From positions 1 through 45,180 of the IMG/VR virus record IMGVR_UViG_3300044608_001855: 45,180 nucleotides of DNA; one strand, 5' to 3'. The translations under genes and the position numbers were made by a program. Numbering within the stretch: the first letter of the stretch is position 1; each line of letters starts with the position of its first letter. Shown piece after piece: positions 1-6,205 of this stretch. Source of the stretch: a virus. Below the pieces are notes generated by a model, which made no database searches, had not been told where the DNA came from, and saw only the letters and a program-made list of their open reading frames with translations.

Positions 1-1357
1 CGCCAGGAGGGGTGACCAGCCGGCAGAGGTAGGCCATCAGGTCGAGGGGCTTGACGGTGGGGTGCGTGACGCCTTGGCGCTCGGCCTTGGTGGCCTTGGC
101 GGTGTAGAAGAAGCGGGCGGCGCTGCCGGAACTCGGCGCCACAGTGTTCGGGGTGCGGTGCGGTGCGTCATTGCCGCGAAGGCCTTTGCGCATATTGGCG
201 CCCGCGTTCTCTCCGCCCCCGCTGGTGGTCACCGGAAACAACTCCACCACCTCGTCGCTGCCGTCGTGGATCAAATTGCTAGGCCATCTTCCGGCGGTCC
301 CGGCACTGCTGCTGTTGGATGCGGCGAGCCTCAAGCTCTTCAGCGCGGCTGTGATACTTGCGCTTGTGATGGCTGATGTGCTCGGGCACTGGCATGAGTT
401 CCAAGTTGCCCAGTCGATTGTCTGTCTTGATGCCGTTTCGATGATGGATGCAATGTCCGTCAGGGATTGTGCCGTTGGCATCCTCCCAAACTCGCCTGTG
501 CTCGAACTGGTAGACGTACTTCCCGTCTTCGTTCCATCGCAGCATCCAGTAACCGGCCTGCAGGTAGCGGGTTGGGGACTGGCGGCCTTTGCGCTCGTCG
601 TCGGCCCTGCAGCCTCGACCGCAATAGACAGGCAGTGCTCCAGTTCTGTGAGTTTGTCGCTTAGCGCCGCAATAGCGGCAGACAAAAAGGCGCGGTTCCT
701 TTGTTCTTCCCATTCACGCCCCCCTGGCGCGATTGATGGCTTAATTCTACAGGCATCCACGTTAATAGCCCCGGTGCCAAACTCCAGAACGTTTGCCGCC
801 ACAGTCCGCCCGCCCAAAGGTTTACGGGCAACCGTCACGGGCTCAAATGATGGTTTAATCGCCGTGCCCCAGCCGGCCCACTGCTGGGCTTCGGGGGTGG
901 CGGGGGCGGTGATGGCTGCACCTTGTTGCCCAATCCTTTGCCACCCGTCATCGTTCATGTTCTGGTTCATGGCCAGCCTACAGGTTGGGTCAAATCCCAC
1001 CACCTCCCGCTCCGCCCCCGCCGCCTTGTCGATCGCCTTCGACACATCCAACGACTTCGGAAATCCCGACCCATAAACCCAGGCGATCATGTCCCTGATC
1101 TCAAAGCCCGCGTCCTCAATCCGAACCGCCATTCGATGCTGCGTCCTGGTCCCGGCAAACGCCAGCAGATGGCCGCCAGGCTTGAGCACTCGCAGGCACT
1201 CGGCCCACACCTCCACGCTGGGCACGTCGTAATCCCACTTCTTGCCCATGAAGGCCAGCCCGTAGGGCGGATCGGTCACCACCGCATCAACGCTGCACTC
1301 CGGCATGGTGCGCAACACTTCCAGGCAGTCGCCCAGGTGCAGTGTGTGGCTTGTCAC
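1..1357 (-). CDS. DNA methyltransferase (N4/N6 amino type), left copy, 3' end cut by window
   Basis: Transfers a methyl group to exocyclic amino groups of DNA bases; probably protects phage DNA from host restriction. Starts at GTG 1357, overlapping the helicase stop (GTGA). The catalytic motif DPPYG is at residues 29-33. A VYGSGFPKSLD stretch typical of phage methylases lies near residue 110, and GTGAINVDACRI follows near residue 195. The C-terminal part carries GRWPSNLIHDGS and HPTVKPLDLMAYLCRLVTPPG; the FxGxG motif expected next lies beyond the window edge but is visible in the right-end copy. DPPY before FxGxG is the beta-type motif order. Read codon by codon, the frame has no stop from 1357 to 1, although a complete HNH gene occupies 279-713 in another frame. 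The ~145 residues encoded by this frame across the HNH region are Ser/Thr/Ala-rich and do not look like methylase. Whether the protein is active with this insert is unknown. Confidence 0.85.
   Translation of the reverse strand, partial: MTSHTLHLGDCLEVLRTMPECSVDAVVTDPPYGLAFMGKKWDYDVPSVEVWAECLRVLKPGGHLLAFAGTRTQHRMAVRIEDAGFEIRDMIAWVYGSGFPKSLDVSKAIDKAAGAEREVVGFDPTCRLAMNQNMNDDGWQRIGQQGAAITAPATPEAQQWAGWGTAIKPSFEPVTVARKPLGGRTVAANVLEFGTGAINVDACRIKPSIAPGGREWEEQRNRAFLSAAIAALSDKLTELEHCLSIAVEAAGPTTSAKAASPQPATCRPVTGCCDGTKTGSTSTSSSTGEFGRMPTAQSLTDIASIIETASRQTIDWATWNSCQCPSTSAITSASITAALKSLRLAASNSSSAGTAGRWPSNLIHDGSDEVVELFPVTTSGGGENAGANMRKGLRGNDAPHRTPNTVAPSSGSAARFFYTAKATKAERQGVTHPTVKPLDLMAYLCRLVTPPG
279..713 (-). 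CDS. HNH homing-type endonuclease nested inside the methyltransferase gene
   Basis: A 144-residue protein. An N-terminal zinc-finger-like module has Cys12, Cys15, Cys31 and Cys35. It is followed by an aromatic stretch (YWMLRWNEDGKYVYQFEHR) and an HNH_3-type core with HCIHHRNGIKTDNRLGNLELMP and a trailing HISHH. Such proteins nick or cut DNA to spread their own gene (homing) in phages. The gene lies wholly within the methyltransferase, in a different frame on the same strand, between the CRI and GRWP segments that are near neighbours in ordinary methylases. Its stop TAG (281-279) overlaps methylase codons. No intron is needed to explain the arrangement, because the outer frame stays open. The basic C-terminus (RRIQQQQCRDRRK) fits DNA binding. 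A second, partial copy lies at 45079-45180. Confidence 0.87.
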   Translation of the reverse strand: MGRTKEPRLFVCRYCGAKRQTHRTGALPVYCGRGCRADDERKGRQSPTRYLQAGYWMLRWNEDGKYVYQFEHRRVWEDANGTIPDGHCIHHRNGIKTDNRLGNLELMPVPEHISHHKRKYHSRAEELEARRIQQQQCRDRRKMA

Positions 1358-2826
1358 AGTCCTGCCCCCACCACACGAGCACGCGGCGCCCTGCTCCGCC
1401 ACCTCTGCCTCAGGCTGATTTTCATCCGAGCCCAACCCTCCGGAGACTGATAACCCCTACGCTGGCCCAAGGCGATCAACTCTTGCAGGGTCTTGCACGC
1501 CCGCTCCTCCTTCTCCCGAGCCTTCTGGGCGGCCAGCTTCTCCGCCTCCACCTGCTGGCGGATGGCCTCCCGCGGATCCAGCTCGATCAGTTCCCCCGGA
1601 ATTACCGTCACCCCCAGAGGCGTCCTCACCTCCTGATGGTGGCTGCACTCCTGGCACACCCCCCGGACGACATCGGAGCTGTAGCACCGTTGACACACCG
1701 GCACGGCTGCCACCCGCGCCAGCGCCCGCTTCTGGCGGCCAGCGTCCAGGTCCCACAAGTGCATCCGCCTGACCAGTGGGCTCCCCAACCCCTCCCGGCG
1801 AGTGTTGCCCACATGATCCAAGATCAGGCAGTCAGGCCAGTTCTGGGCCTTCCTCATCCCTCTCCCGCACATCTGAAGCCACACCCGCAGGGAGATCGTT
1901 CGCCGCTCGCAGAGGATTGCAGCCATCTCCGAAATGTCAACTCCCGCCAACCACATGTCAGCCGTGGCAACCAGATCAAGCAGGCCGCCGTTGAGGCCAT
2001 CCTGCGCCGCGCGACGCTCTCCCCTGGAGCTGTCACCAGAAATTGCCACGGCTCGGTAGCCGGCCTCCCGCCACCGCTCGGCCAGCCGCTCCGCAGCCGC
2101 CACCCCAGAGCAGAATGCACCTGTCGGGCGGATCCTCCCGTCCGGCTCGATGCACAGGCGCCTCCAGTGTTCCAGCGAATCCCCGAGGATCATTGGGCGC
2201 GACATCACATCACCAGCCGCCACCTGGTCAATGTCATCCCCCCGGCGACGAACAGCCAGCAGCTCTGCGGGGGGCGGGAACGAAAACAACCTCACCCGGG
2301 TGAGCCGACCGGCCTCGATCAGGTCCACCGTGTCCGATGTCGGGATCAGGCAGTCGAACCCGCCATCCGTCATCGGGCGACCGTCCGCCCGGATGGGCGT
2401 TGCGGTGATGCCAAGCATTAGCGGGCGATCCAAGGCATCAAGCACGCGCTGATAGGTGGGCGCCACCGCCAGGTCACACTCGTCAATGATCACCAGATCA
2501 GGCGGCACCAACCGATTTAGGCGCCGGGCAGCCGTGGCGACGCTCACAATGTGAACATGGGCCGGGCGAGTGGGCATGCTCCCCCAGATCCAGCTGAACG
2601 CTATCTGGGCCTCCTCCAGTCGGGCGGCGGTTGCATCCAGCAGCGAGTCCAGGTGAGCGAGGAACCAGACCGCCTGGCCCTGCGCAATCCGGCGGCGGAT
2701 GATCTCAGCTGAGACAAACGTCTTTCCCCAGCCGGTGGGCGCCACCAGCACGGGCGCCCGGAAGCCATCGGCAAACGCCTGATCCACCCGCTTGAGAGCC
2801 TCCAGCTGATCCGGGAACAACCCCAC
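1354..2826 (-). CDS. SF2 DEAD/DEAH-type DNA helicase
   Basis: ATP-driven superfamily 2 helicase, about 490 residues with the GTG start at 2826, which overlaps the upstream stop (TGATGTG). An in-frame extension up to 3054 lies inside the upstream gene and looks like noise (Pro/Ser/Arg-rich), so it was rejected. Motif I APTGWGKT is at about residues 28-36, motif II (VIIDECD) near 112, motif III (GITATP) about 30 residues later, and motif VI (QMCGRGMRK) near 317. A Cys pair pattern CQRC...CQEC near 377-395 suggests a zinc ribbon after the second RecA-like domain, followed by a charged helical tail. Its end overlaps the methyltransferase start by four bases, so the two are probably translationally coupled. 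Likely role: unwinding or fork remodelling in phage replication or recombination. Confidence 0.88.
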   Translation of the reverse strand: MGLFPDQLEALKRVDQAFADGFRAPVLVAPTGWGKTFVSAEIIRRRIAQGQAVWFLAHLDSLLDATAARLEEAQIAFSWIWGSMPTRPAHVHIVSVATAARRLNRLVPPDLVIIDECDLAVAPTYQRVLDALDRPLMLGITATPIRADGRPMTDGGFDCLIPTSDTVDLIEAGRLTRVRLFSFPPPAELLAVRRRGDDIDQVAAGDVMSRPMILGDSLEHWRRLCIEPDGRIRPTGAFCSGVAAAERLAERWREAGYRAVAISGDSSRGERRAAQDGLNGGLLDLVATADMWLAGVDISEMAAILCERRTISLRVWLQMCGRGMRKAQNWPDCLILDHVGNTRREGLGSPLVRRMHLWDLDAGRQKRALARVAAVPVCQRCYSSDVVRGVCQECSHHQEVRTPLGVTVIPGELIELDPREAIRQQVEAEKLAAQKAREKEERACKTLQELIALGQRRGYQSPEGWARMKISLRQRWRSRAPRARVVGAGL

Positions 2827-2827
2827 A

Positions 2828-3091
2828 TCAGGCCTCCCCTGGCGGGTCCGGGCGGCGCAGCGCCGGGGGGTGAAGAGTGGCCACCTCCTGGGACTCGTTC
2901 TTGAACAAGGCGGCGATGGCCTCTGCCGTGGTGGCAGGATCCAGGATCTGAAGCTCTGCCGCGAGGTGTTCGAGCGCGGCACGGGCGAGGAGCTCCATCC
3001 ATTCTTCCGCAGGGCAAAAGGGAGCTTGATATATGTAGCGCTCCTCCAGGGCATTGGTCAGGCGACCGCAGACGGTTGTCAGATCAGACAC
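2828..3091 (-). CDS. Small early protein, unknown function
   Basis: An 87-residue protein starting at GTG 3091, overlapping the end of the dCTP deaminase gene by eight bases and ending directly against the helicase start. It is mostly helical and amphipathic (EEWMELLARAALEHLAAELQ), with no Cys cluster or membrane segment. I recognise no family. Tight overlap on both sides and a plausible composition argue that it is real, not a helicase extension. Confidence 0.7.
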   Translation of the reverse strand: MSDLTTVCGRLTNALEERYIYQAPFCPAEEWMELLARAALEHLAAELQILDPATTAEAIAALFKNESQEVATLHPPALRRPDPPGEA

Positions 3092-3692
3092 GAGCCGTCA
3101 CCACAACCTGGGCCTGGTTTTGATATTTCCCCTGGCGATCCTCATAGGTGGTCTCGCACGGCTCCCCCTCGAAGAACAACGCTTGCACGATGCCTTCGCA
3201 GGCATAGATCCGGCAGTCACTATTGGAAGAGTTGGACAGCTCCAGAGTGAGGTGGCCTTGCCATCCGGCTTCCCCTGGCGTGAGGTTGGCAATGACGCCA
3301 CAGCGAGCGTAAGTCGATTTTCCGATAAAGAGACAAGTAATGTTGCTTGGGATTTTTATGCACTCCAGTGCAACACCTAGGCCATAGCTGTGAGCTGGGA
3401 GGATAAAGAATTGTCCATCAATATCTTTGTGCAGCCGCACAGTCTCCAGGTTTTCATCACTGAAGTTTTTGGGGTTTATTACAGTCCCAGGGATTCGGCG
3501 AAAAATCTTGAACTCCTTGGGCGACAGGCGGATGTCATAGCCATAACTGGAGCAGCCGTAGGAGAGCACCCTGTATGGGGGCTGCAAGCCGAGTGGGTGC
3601 CTGTAATCCACTTCCCGCACAAGCCACGGTTCAAACGGGTAGATCATGCCAGCGGCGGCTTGCTCGCGAATCCAGCGATCAGACTTCAACAT
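3084..3692 (-). CDS. dcd: dCTP deaminase
   Basis: Deaminates dCTP to dUTP, feeding dTTP synthesis; phages carry it to adjust nucleotide pools. The 202-residue length is normal for the family. The signature GKSTYARCGVIANLTPGEAG at about residues 121-137 matches the Dcd active-site region (Arg of the SxxAR motif; Glu of the TPxE motif, here TPGEAGWQGH). The C-terminal phosphate-binding segment reads ACEGIVQALFFEG...YEDRQGKYQNQ. Dcd and the bifunctional deaminase/dUTPase are close relatives; I cannot exclude dUTPase activity, and no separate thymidylate gene is visible. It starts at ATG 3692. A motif shared with the Rad52-like gene lies 21-38 bases upstream. The gene is AT-richer than its neighbours. 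Confidence 0.93.
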   Translation of the reverse strand: MLKSDRWIREQAAAGMIYPFEPWLVREVDYRHPLGLQPPYRVLSYGCSSYGYDIRLSPKEFKIFRRIPGTVINPKNFSDENLETVRLHKDIDGQFFILPAHSYGLGVALECIKIPSNITCLFIGKSTYARCGVIANLTPGEAGWQGHLTLELSNSSNSDCRIYACEGIVQALFFEGEPCETTYEDRQGKYQNQAQVVVTARV

Positions 3693-3712
3693 AAGAATTG
3701 TTCAGATAAAGG

Positions 3713-3730
3713 GCATCCTACCATAGACTC
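3713..3730 (-). promoter_or_regulatory. Promoter-like motif shared with the Rad52-like gene
   Basis: The plus-strand string GCATCCTACCATAGACTC recurs with one mismatch at 42766-42783. Read on the minus strand it gives TATGGTAGGATGC about 20 bases upstream of the dcd start, the same distance as at the other site. TATGGT could serve as a -10 box, with a weak CTGCCA 17 bases further upstream as -35. Only the shared string is certain. Confidence 0.5.
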
Positions 3731-3754
3731 TTGAGGAGATGTGGCAGGCATTAC

Positions 3755-3928
3755 TTGAAAACCGATCAGATCAACATCAGGCTCCCGGCTGATCTCCTGC
3801 AATGGCTTGACGACCACTGGCAGGAGATCGTCAAAACCCCCGCCAGAACCGGCAAGCAGGGGCATCGTGCGCGGGCGATCGAAGAGCTGATCCGCCAGGG
3901 GCGGGACCGGCTCAAAGCACATCATTGA
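3755..3928 (+). CDS. Small ribbon-helix-helix-like DNA-binding protein
   Basis: About 57 residues from TTG 3755; the frame is open from TTG 3731, so the start is uncertain. The pattern is that of CopG/Arc-type repressors: a beta strand (QINIRLPADLLQWLDD), a helix, a basic loop (PARTGKQGHRAR) and a second helix (AIEELIRQGRDRLKAH). It is the only plus-strand gene in this part of the leftward operon and is divergent from dcd, so a role as local regulator of the 3692-3755 promoter region is plausible. Its 3' end overlaps the next minus-strand gene by 17 bases. Two similar small plus-strand genes occur at 7910 and 9268. Confidence 0.62.
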   Translation: MKTDQINIRLPADLLQWLDDHWQEIVKTPARTGKQGHRARAIEELIRQGRDRLKAHH

Positions 3929-4112
3929 TCGTGTCGGACAGCACGCAGAGGTGGGCGTGCGTGCCGCAGACCAGGCGGCGCGTCGCAATCGGGAGCAACT
4001 TCCAGAGCTCAGTGCCTTGTAGATCTCTGATCGCATTGACAATCTCAAGGGAGGAATTCTGAGCCTCAATAAGATCGTCCTCGGTGGATTCGGAGAAGTT
4101 GAGCGGTTCCAT
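3912..4112 (-). CDS. Small early protein, unknown function
   Basis: A 66-residue protein starting at ATG 4112 (MEPLNFSESTEDDLIEAQNS), directly after the first copy of the duplicated 60-base leader. An upstream in-frame extension runs through that leader and is rejected because the leader copy at 4958 is read in another frame. The N-terminal half is acidic; the C-terminal half contains RRLVCGTHAHLCVLSDTI. No family recognised. It ends convergently with the small regulator at 3755-3928. Confidence 0.62.
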   Translation of the reverse strand: MEPLNFSESTEDDLIEAQNSSLEIVNAIRDLQGTELWKLLPIATRRLVCGTHAHLCVLSDTINDVL

Positions 4113-4115
4113 GGT

Positions 4116-4176
4116 GCGAGTGGGTGGGGGGCGGAACCTCTCGGCTCCTGTCCCCACAATGTAACCCAAGCCGGAC
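4116..4176 (-). repeat. Duplicated 60-base leader, copy 1
   Basis: Sixty-one bases matching 4958-5017 with one substitution and one extra G. It sits immediately upstream of a small ORF start and downstream of a zinc-finger gene, as copy 2 does. On the minus strand it contains TTGGGTTACATTGTGGGG and an AGGAG string, so it may hold a promoter or an RNA leader. GGCT and AGCC flanks could pair. Confidence 0.8.
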
Positions 4177-4203
4177 GCCATGACCACCAGGGGAGGGGTC
4201 TGT

Positions 4204-4419
4204 TCACGATCTGTCACGGTTCCGGGCCCGGCGCTTCCGCTCTGCCTCCGCAGCTTTCCCGGCTGGCGTGCGCTGCCAGCACGCGAAACACCACGGCAGA
4301 GTTCGGGTGCCGCGCACCGCGCGACCGCACCGCTCGCACCGTGGCAGCGGCAGCTCTCCCACCCGGCGCAGGCGCTGACGGTAGCGGGCCACCTTCTCCC
4401 GGCTGGACTGGCGGGTCAC
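4204..4419 (-). CDS. Small zinc-finger-like basic protein, paralogue of 5045-5263
   Basis: A 71-residue, Arg-rich protein with two Cys pairs, CERCG at residues 28-32 and CFAC at 44-47, followed by a basic helix (AAEAERKRRARNRDR). The four-cysteine spacing suggests a zinc ribbon that binds nucleic acid. The protein at 5045-5263 has the same plan (CLVCG...PWCSQCWQGT...RMRRKRRA), so the two are paralogues. The start ATG 4419 overlaps the preceding stop (ATGA). It is followed by leader copy 1. Function unknown; a DNA- or RNA-binding regulator is the best inference. Confidence 0.72.
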   Translation of the reverse strand: MTRQSSREKVARYRQRLRRVGELPLPRCERCGRAVRGTRTLPWCFACWQRTPAGKAAEAERKRRARNRDRS

Positions 4420-4667
4420 GCTCTGACCACCTCCGGCCAGTGGATCTGCAGCTCACGGGCGACGACTCCCATTGCTTGCTCTTTGCTGGGGCAGTGGTCA
4501 ATTCGAACGCCTTCATAGCCCTGGTCAGGCCTTGGGCGAATGACGCCCTGCCAGTAGCCGTCAGCATCCGGCTGGGGGGCAACCGCAGCAATGCAGGTTC
4601 CCCAGTCGTCGAACACGGCCCAGGCGGTGGGCGACTCAGGGTGGGGCTGCCAGGCGGTGGAGGTCAT
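4416..4667 (-). CDS. Small early protein, unknown function
   Basis: An 83-residue protein from ATG 4667. It is rich in Trp and His (TAWAVFDDWGTCIAAV; YWQGVIRPRPDQGYEG; IDHCPSKEQAMGVVAREL). The strand pattern suggests a small alpha/beta fold. No known family recognised. It is coupled by ATGA to the zinc-finger gene downstream, and a GC-rich hairpin (4688-4704) lies just upstream of its start. Confidence 0.72.
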   Translation of the reverse strand: MTSTAWQPHPESPTAWAVFDDWGTCIAAVAPQPDADGYWQGVIRPRPDQGYEGVRIDHCPSKEQAMGVVARELQIHWPEVVRA

Positions 4668-4687
4668 AAGGGAGAGAATGAGTTGTT

Positions 4688-4704
4688 GCCGGATAGGCTC
4701 CGGC
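4688..4704 (-). promoter_or_regulatory. Intergenic GC hairpin, member of a three-copy family
   Basis: Stem GCCGGA/TCCGGC with a five-base loop, flanked by GTTGTT on one side and GG on the other. It lies between the stop at 4719 and the start at 4667. Near-identical stem-loops occur at 43631-43648 and 44168-44186 in the same gene-to-gene position. Confidence 0.55.
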
Positions 4705-4718
4705 GGGCCAGGGGGTGC

Positions 4719-4952
4719 TCAGGACAGGCGGGCAATCCACTCGGGTGACGCAACGGACCAGCCAATTCGATCGTCACACTTGTCTAAAAGTGAATGAACT
4801 GCGCGAAATGATCCATCGGCCATGACAGCAACATAATGCTGTCCCCAGCGCGTATTTTCAATGTCGCAAATTTGACCCAGCTCTGGGCAAAAGCCATCAT
4901 TTGCCAAGAGCATGGTGCCAATGGGCAGGCTGAGAGTTGTTTCGGCGGGCAT
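4719..4952 (-). CDS. Small early protein, possible SH3-like fold
   Basis: A 77-residue protein starting at ATG 4952 (MPAETTLSLPIGTMLLAND), right after leader copy 2. The sequence is beta-rich (LGQICDIENTRWGQHYVAVMADGSFRAV), with alternating hydrophobic strands like a small SH3-like barrel; that is only an impression. The longer frame to 5000 reads through the duplicated leader and is rejected. No family recognised. Confidence 0.62.
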   Translation of the reverse strand: MPAETTLSLPIGTMLLANDGFCPELGQICDIENTRWGQHYVAVMADGSFRAVHSLLDKCDDRIGWSVASPEWIARLS

Positions 4953-4957
4953 GGCTG

Positions 4958-5017
4958 GCGAGTGGGTGGGGGCGGAACCTTTCGGCTCCTGTCCCCACAA
5001 TGTAACCCAAGCCGGAC
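4958..5017 (-). repeat. Duplicated 60-base leader, copy 2
   Basis: Sixty bases matching 4116-4176 with one substitution and one base fewer in a G run. The flanking coding sequences are far more diverged, so the identity implies recent recombination or a conserved regulatory role. It lies between the zinc-finger gene 5045-5263 and the start of the gene at 4952. Confidence 0.8.
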
Positions 5018-5044
5018 ACGGCTGTCAGCACCCTGCCCGACAGT

Positions 5045-5263
5045 TCACATTCCGTCACGTGCCGCCCTCCGCTTCCGACGCATCCGCTCGCGATTCACCT
5101 CCCGCCCCTCCTCCGTCCCCTGCCAGCACTGCGAGCACCACGGCGCCGTCCAACGCGACCGCACCTGACTGCCACACACCAAGCAACGCGCTGGCCCGCC
5201 TGGATCCGCCTGGCCGCGGCGTCGAGCTCGCAGGCGCCGCATCCGCTCGGTGCTGGTGGTCAT
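5045..5263 (-). CDS. Small zinc-finger-like basic protein, paralogue of 4204-4419
   Basis: A 72-residue protein. The N-terminal helix is basic (RMRRLRARRR), followed by CLVCG and CSQC pairs at about residues 27-31 and 43-46 and a basic tail (RMRRKRRAARDG). It shares the order Cys pair, PWC..CW, then a basic helix with 4204-4419, and each gene is followed by a copy of the same 60-base leader. It is coupled by ATGA to the preceding gene at 5260. Probably a small nucleic-acid-binding protein; exact role unknown. Confidence 0.72.
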   Translation of the reverse strand: MTTSTERMRRLRARRRGQADPGGPARCLVCGSQVRSRWTAPWCSQCWQGTEEGREVNRERMRRKRRAARDGM

Positions 5264-5490
5264 GGCGTGCCAGGGCGGCGCTTCTCAATGCGACCAACGA
5301 CGAGCTGGCCCAGGATGAGGCACTGAGGCGTAGCAGGACAGTCCTTGTGCTCAATTCTCATTTCATCCAACGCCTTCTCGACCTCGTAATACTCAAAAGA
5401 AGAACAAGTCAACGGTCGGCACTGCAAACAATGCGTACAAAACATGTGGAGTTGATCACTACCGATGTCAAGGAGAATGATTTGTTCCAT
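5260..5490 (-). CDS. Small Cys-rich early protein, unknown function
   Basis: A 76-residue protein starting at ATG 5490 (MEQIILLDIGSDQLHMF). Cys residues in CTHCLQC and two later cysteines (DCPATPQC) could bind a metal. An acidic helix (YYEVEKALDEMRIEHKD) lies in the middle. The open frame extends to 5988, but the upstream part is a Pro/Ser/Arg-rich shadow of two other genes. The leader is C/A-rich and ends CACACCGCC before the ATG, the same as at 5737. No family recognised. Confidence 0.65.
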   Translation of the reverse strand: MEQIILLDIGSDQLHMFCTHCLQCRPLTCSSFEYYEVEKALDEMRIEHKDCPATPQCLILGQLVVGRIEKRRPGTP

Positions 5491-5526
5491 GGCGGTGTGG
5501 GGGTGACGGTGGAGGGGTTGACGGAG

Positions 5527-5539
5527 CGCCTCTGAGGCG
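5527..5539. promoter_or_regulatory. Odd-centred palindrome CGCCTCTGAGGCG
   Basis: A 13-base perfect palindrome around a central base in the gap between the genes starting at 5490 and ending at 5561. It could be a small operator or a weak hairpin. In a GC-rich genome chance is possible. Confidence 0.3.
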
Positions 5540-5560
5540 TGCGGGGGGCTCGTGGGGCGC

Positions 5561-5737
5561 CTACTGGCTGGCCTCCTCCAGCAGTGCGCGGGCGTCTCCT
5601 GCCGCCGCATGGCAGGACTCGATCTGACGGCCCATGCGTGCGCCTGCGGCCTCCATGGAATTGAGGTGGCAGCGGAGGCGGAACAGTGCGGCCTCGGCGG
5701 TGGCGAGTTCAGAGAGAGCGGCGGTGGTGCGGTCCAT
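5561..5737 (-). CDS. 58-residue helical early protein
   Basis: Starts at ATG 5737 and ends TAG 5561. The protein is almost entirely predicted helix with regular Ala/Leu spacing (ALSELATAEAALFRLRCHLN...RALLEEAS), so a short coiled coil or helical hairpin is likely. The leader CACACCGCC-ATGGA is the same as that of the gene starting at 5490. No family recognised; the open frame, position and leader support it. Confidence 0.6.
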   Translation of the reverse strand: MDRTTAALSELATAEAALFRLRCHLNSMEAAGARMGRQIESCHAAAGDARALLEEASQ

Positions 5738-5776
5738 GGCGGTGTGGAGGGGTGGCGTGTGGAGGGGTGGGGGTGG

Positions 5777-5962
5777 TCACCCGCGTGGTGGGGTGACCGT
5801 GTAGCCGTGCGCCCGCAGGAGGCGGATGGCGTCCTCGATGCGGGTGGCATCGGGCAGCGCTGGCGTGGTGCCGAGCTCGGCGGCCAGGCCCCGGTAGAGG
5901 CGGGTGTCCGACTCCGCCAGTTCGCGGAGCGTGGCGCGGAGCGTGTCGTGCATGAGGCCCAT
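5777..5962 (-). CDS. Small helical early protein, first gene after the regulatory region
   Basis: 61 residues from ATG 5962, or 58 from the in-frame ATG 5953. The content is helical (MHDTLRATLRELAESDTRLYRGLAAEL) with a short C-terminal segment (IEDAIRLLRAHGYTVTPP). It lies directly downstream of the repeat- and promoter-bearing region 5963-6418, so it would be the first gene of that leftward transcript. No family recognised. Confidence 0.55.
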   Translation of the reverse strand: MGLMHDTLRATLRELAESDTRLYRGLAAELGTTPALPDATRIEDAIRLLRAHGYTVTPPRG

Positions 5963-6076
5963 GGGTGTGTGGTGCGTGGGGTGATCACAGTGTGCGCCAG
6001 AACGTCACACCACAGGGATCAGCACGCCTGTACCAGCTTGGCCAGAACCCTTGCGGCGCAACGGGTTTCGGCTGCT

Positions 6077-6151
6077 TGTGCCAATTAAAAAGTGGCACCA
6101 TAAGCAGGAACTGGCACACTACTGGCACACCTAAACCGTGAAAAGTGGCAC
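6077..6151. promoter_or_regulatory. Cluster of TGGCAC boxes (putative operators)
   Basis: GTGCCA, GTGGCAC, CTGGCACA, CTGGCACA and GTGGCACA occur within 75 bases. The first two form an inverted pair around an AT-rich spacer (ATTAAAAA). They lie between the TATAAT at 6182-6177 and the first leftward gene, where a repressor could block transcription. Confidence 0.5.
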
Positions 6152-6176
6152 AAGGCGGCGGCGTTTTGGTATCACT

Positions 6177-6205
6177 ATTATACAAAAACGACTTTTTGGC
6201 CTGAG
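6177..6205 (-). promoter_or_regulatory. Candidate minus-strand promoter (TATAAT)
   Basis: A perfect TATAAT reads leftward at 6182-6177 in an AT-rich context, preceded by TG. The position 17 bases further upstream gives CTCAGG, a poor -35 box. An activator or a non-standard -35 may be needed. Confidence 0.45.

Noticed and set aside
279-713. HNH gene as part of a group I intron
   Set aside because: The outer methyltransferase frame is open across the whole insert, so splicing is not required, and I could not identify conserved intron core elements by eye.
144-1076. Long plus-strand open frame of 310 codons
   Set aside because: It is antisense to the methyltransferase and HNH genes, whose motifs are clear, and its translation has no recognisable domain.
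2827-3054. N-terminal extension of the helicase
   Set aside because: It overlaps a separate well-positioned gene in another frame, and the translation is low-complexity Pro/Ser/Arg; GTG 2826 fits better.
5260-5988. A 242-residue protein
   Set aside because: The part upstream of ATG 5490 is a Pro/Ser/Arg-rich shadow over two other genes; the last 76 codons look real.
5985-6185. A 66-residue minus-strand protein
   Set aside because: It lies across the operator and repeat cluster and its sequence looks non-coding; the start coincides with the TATAAT region.
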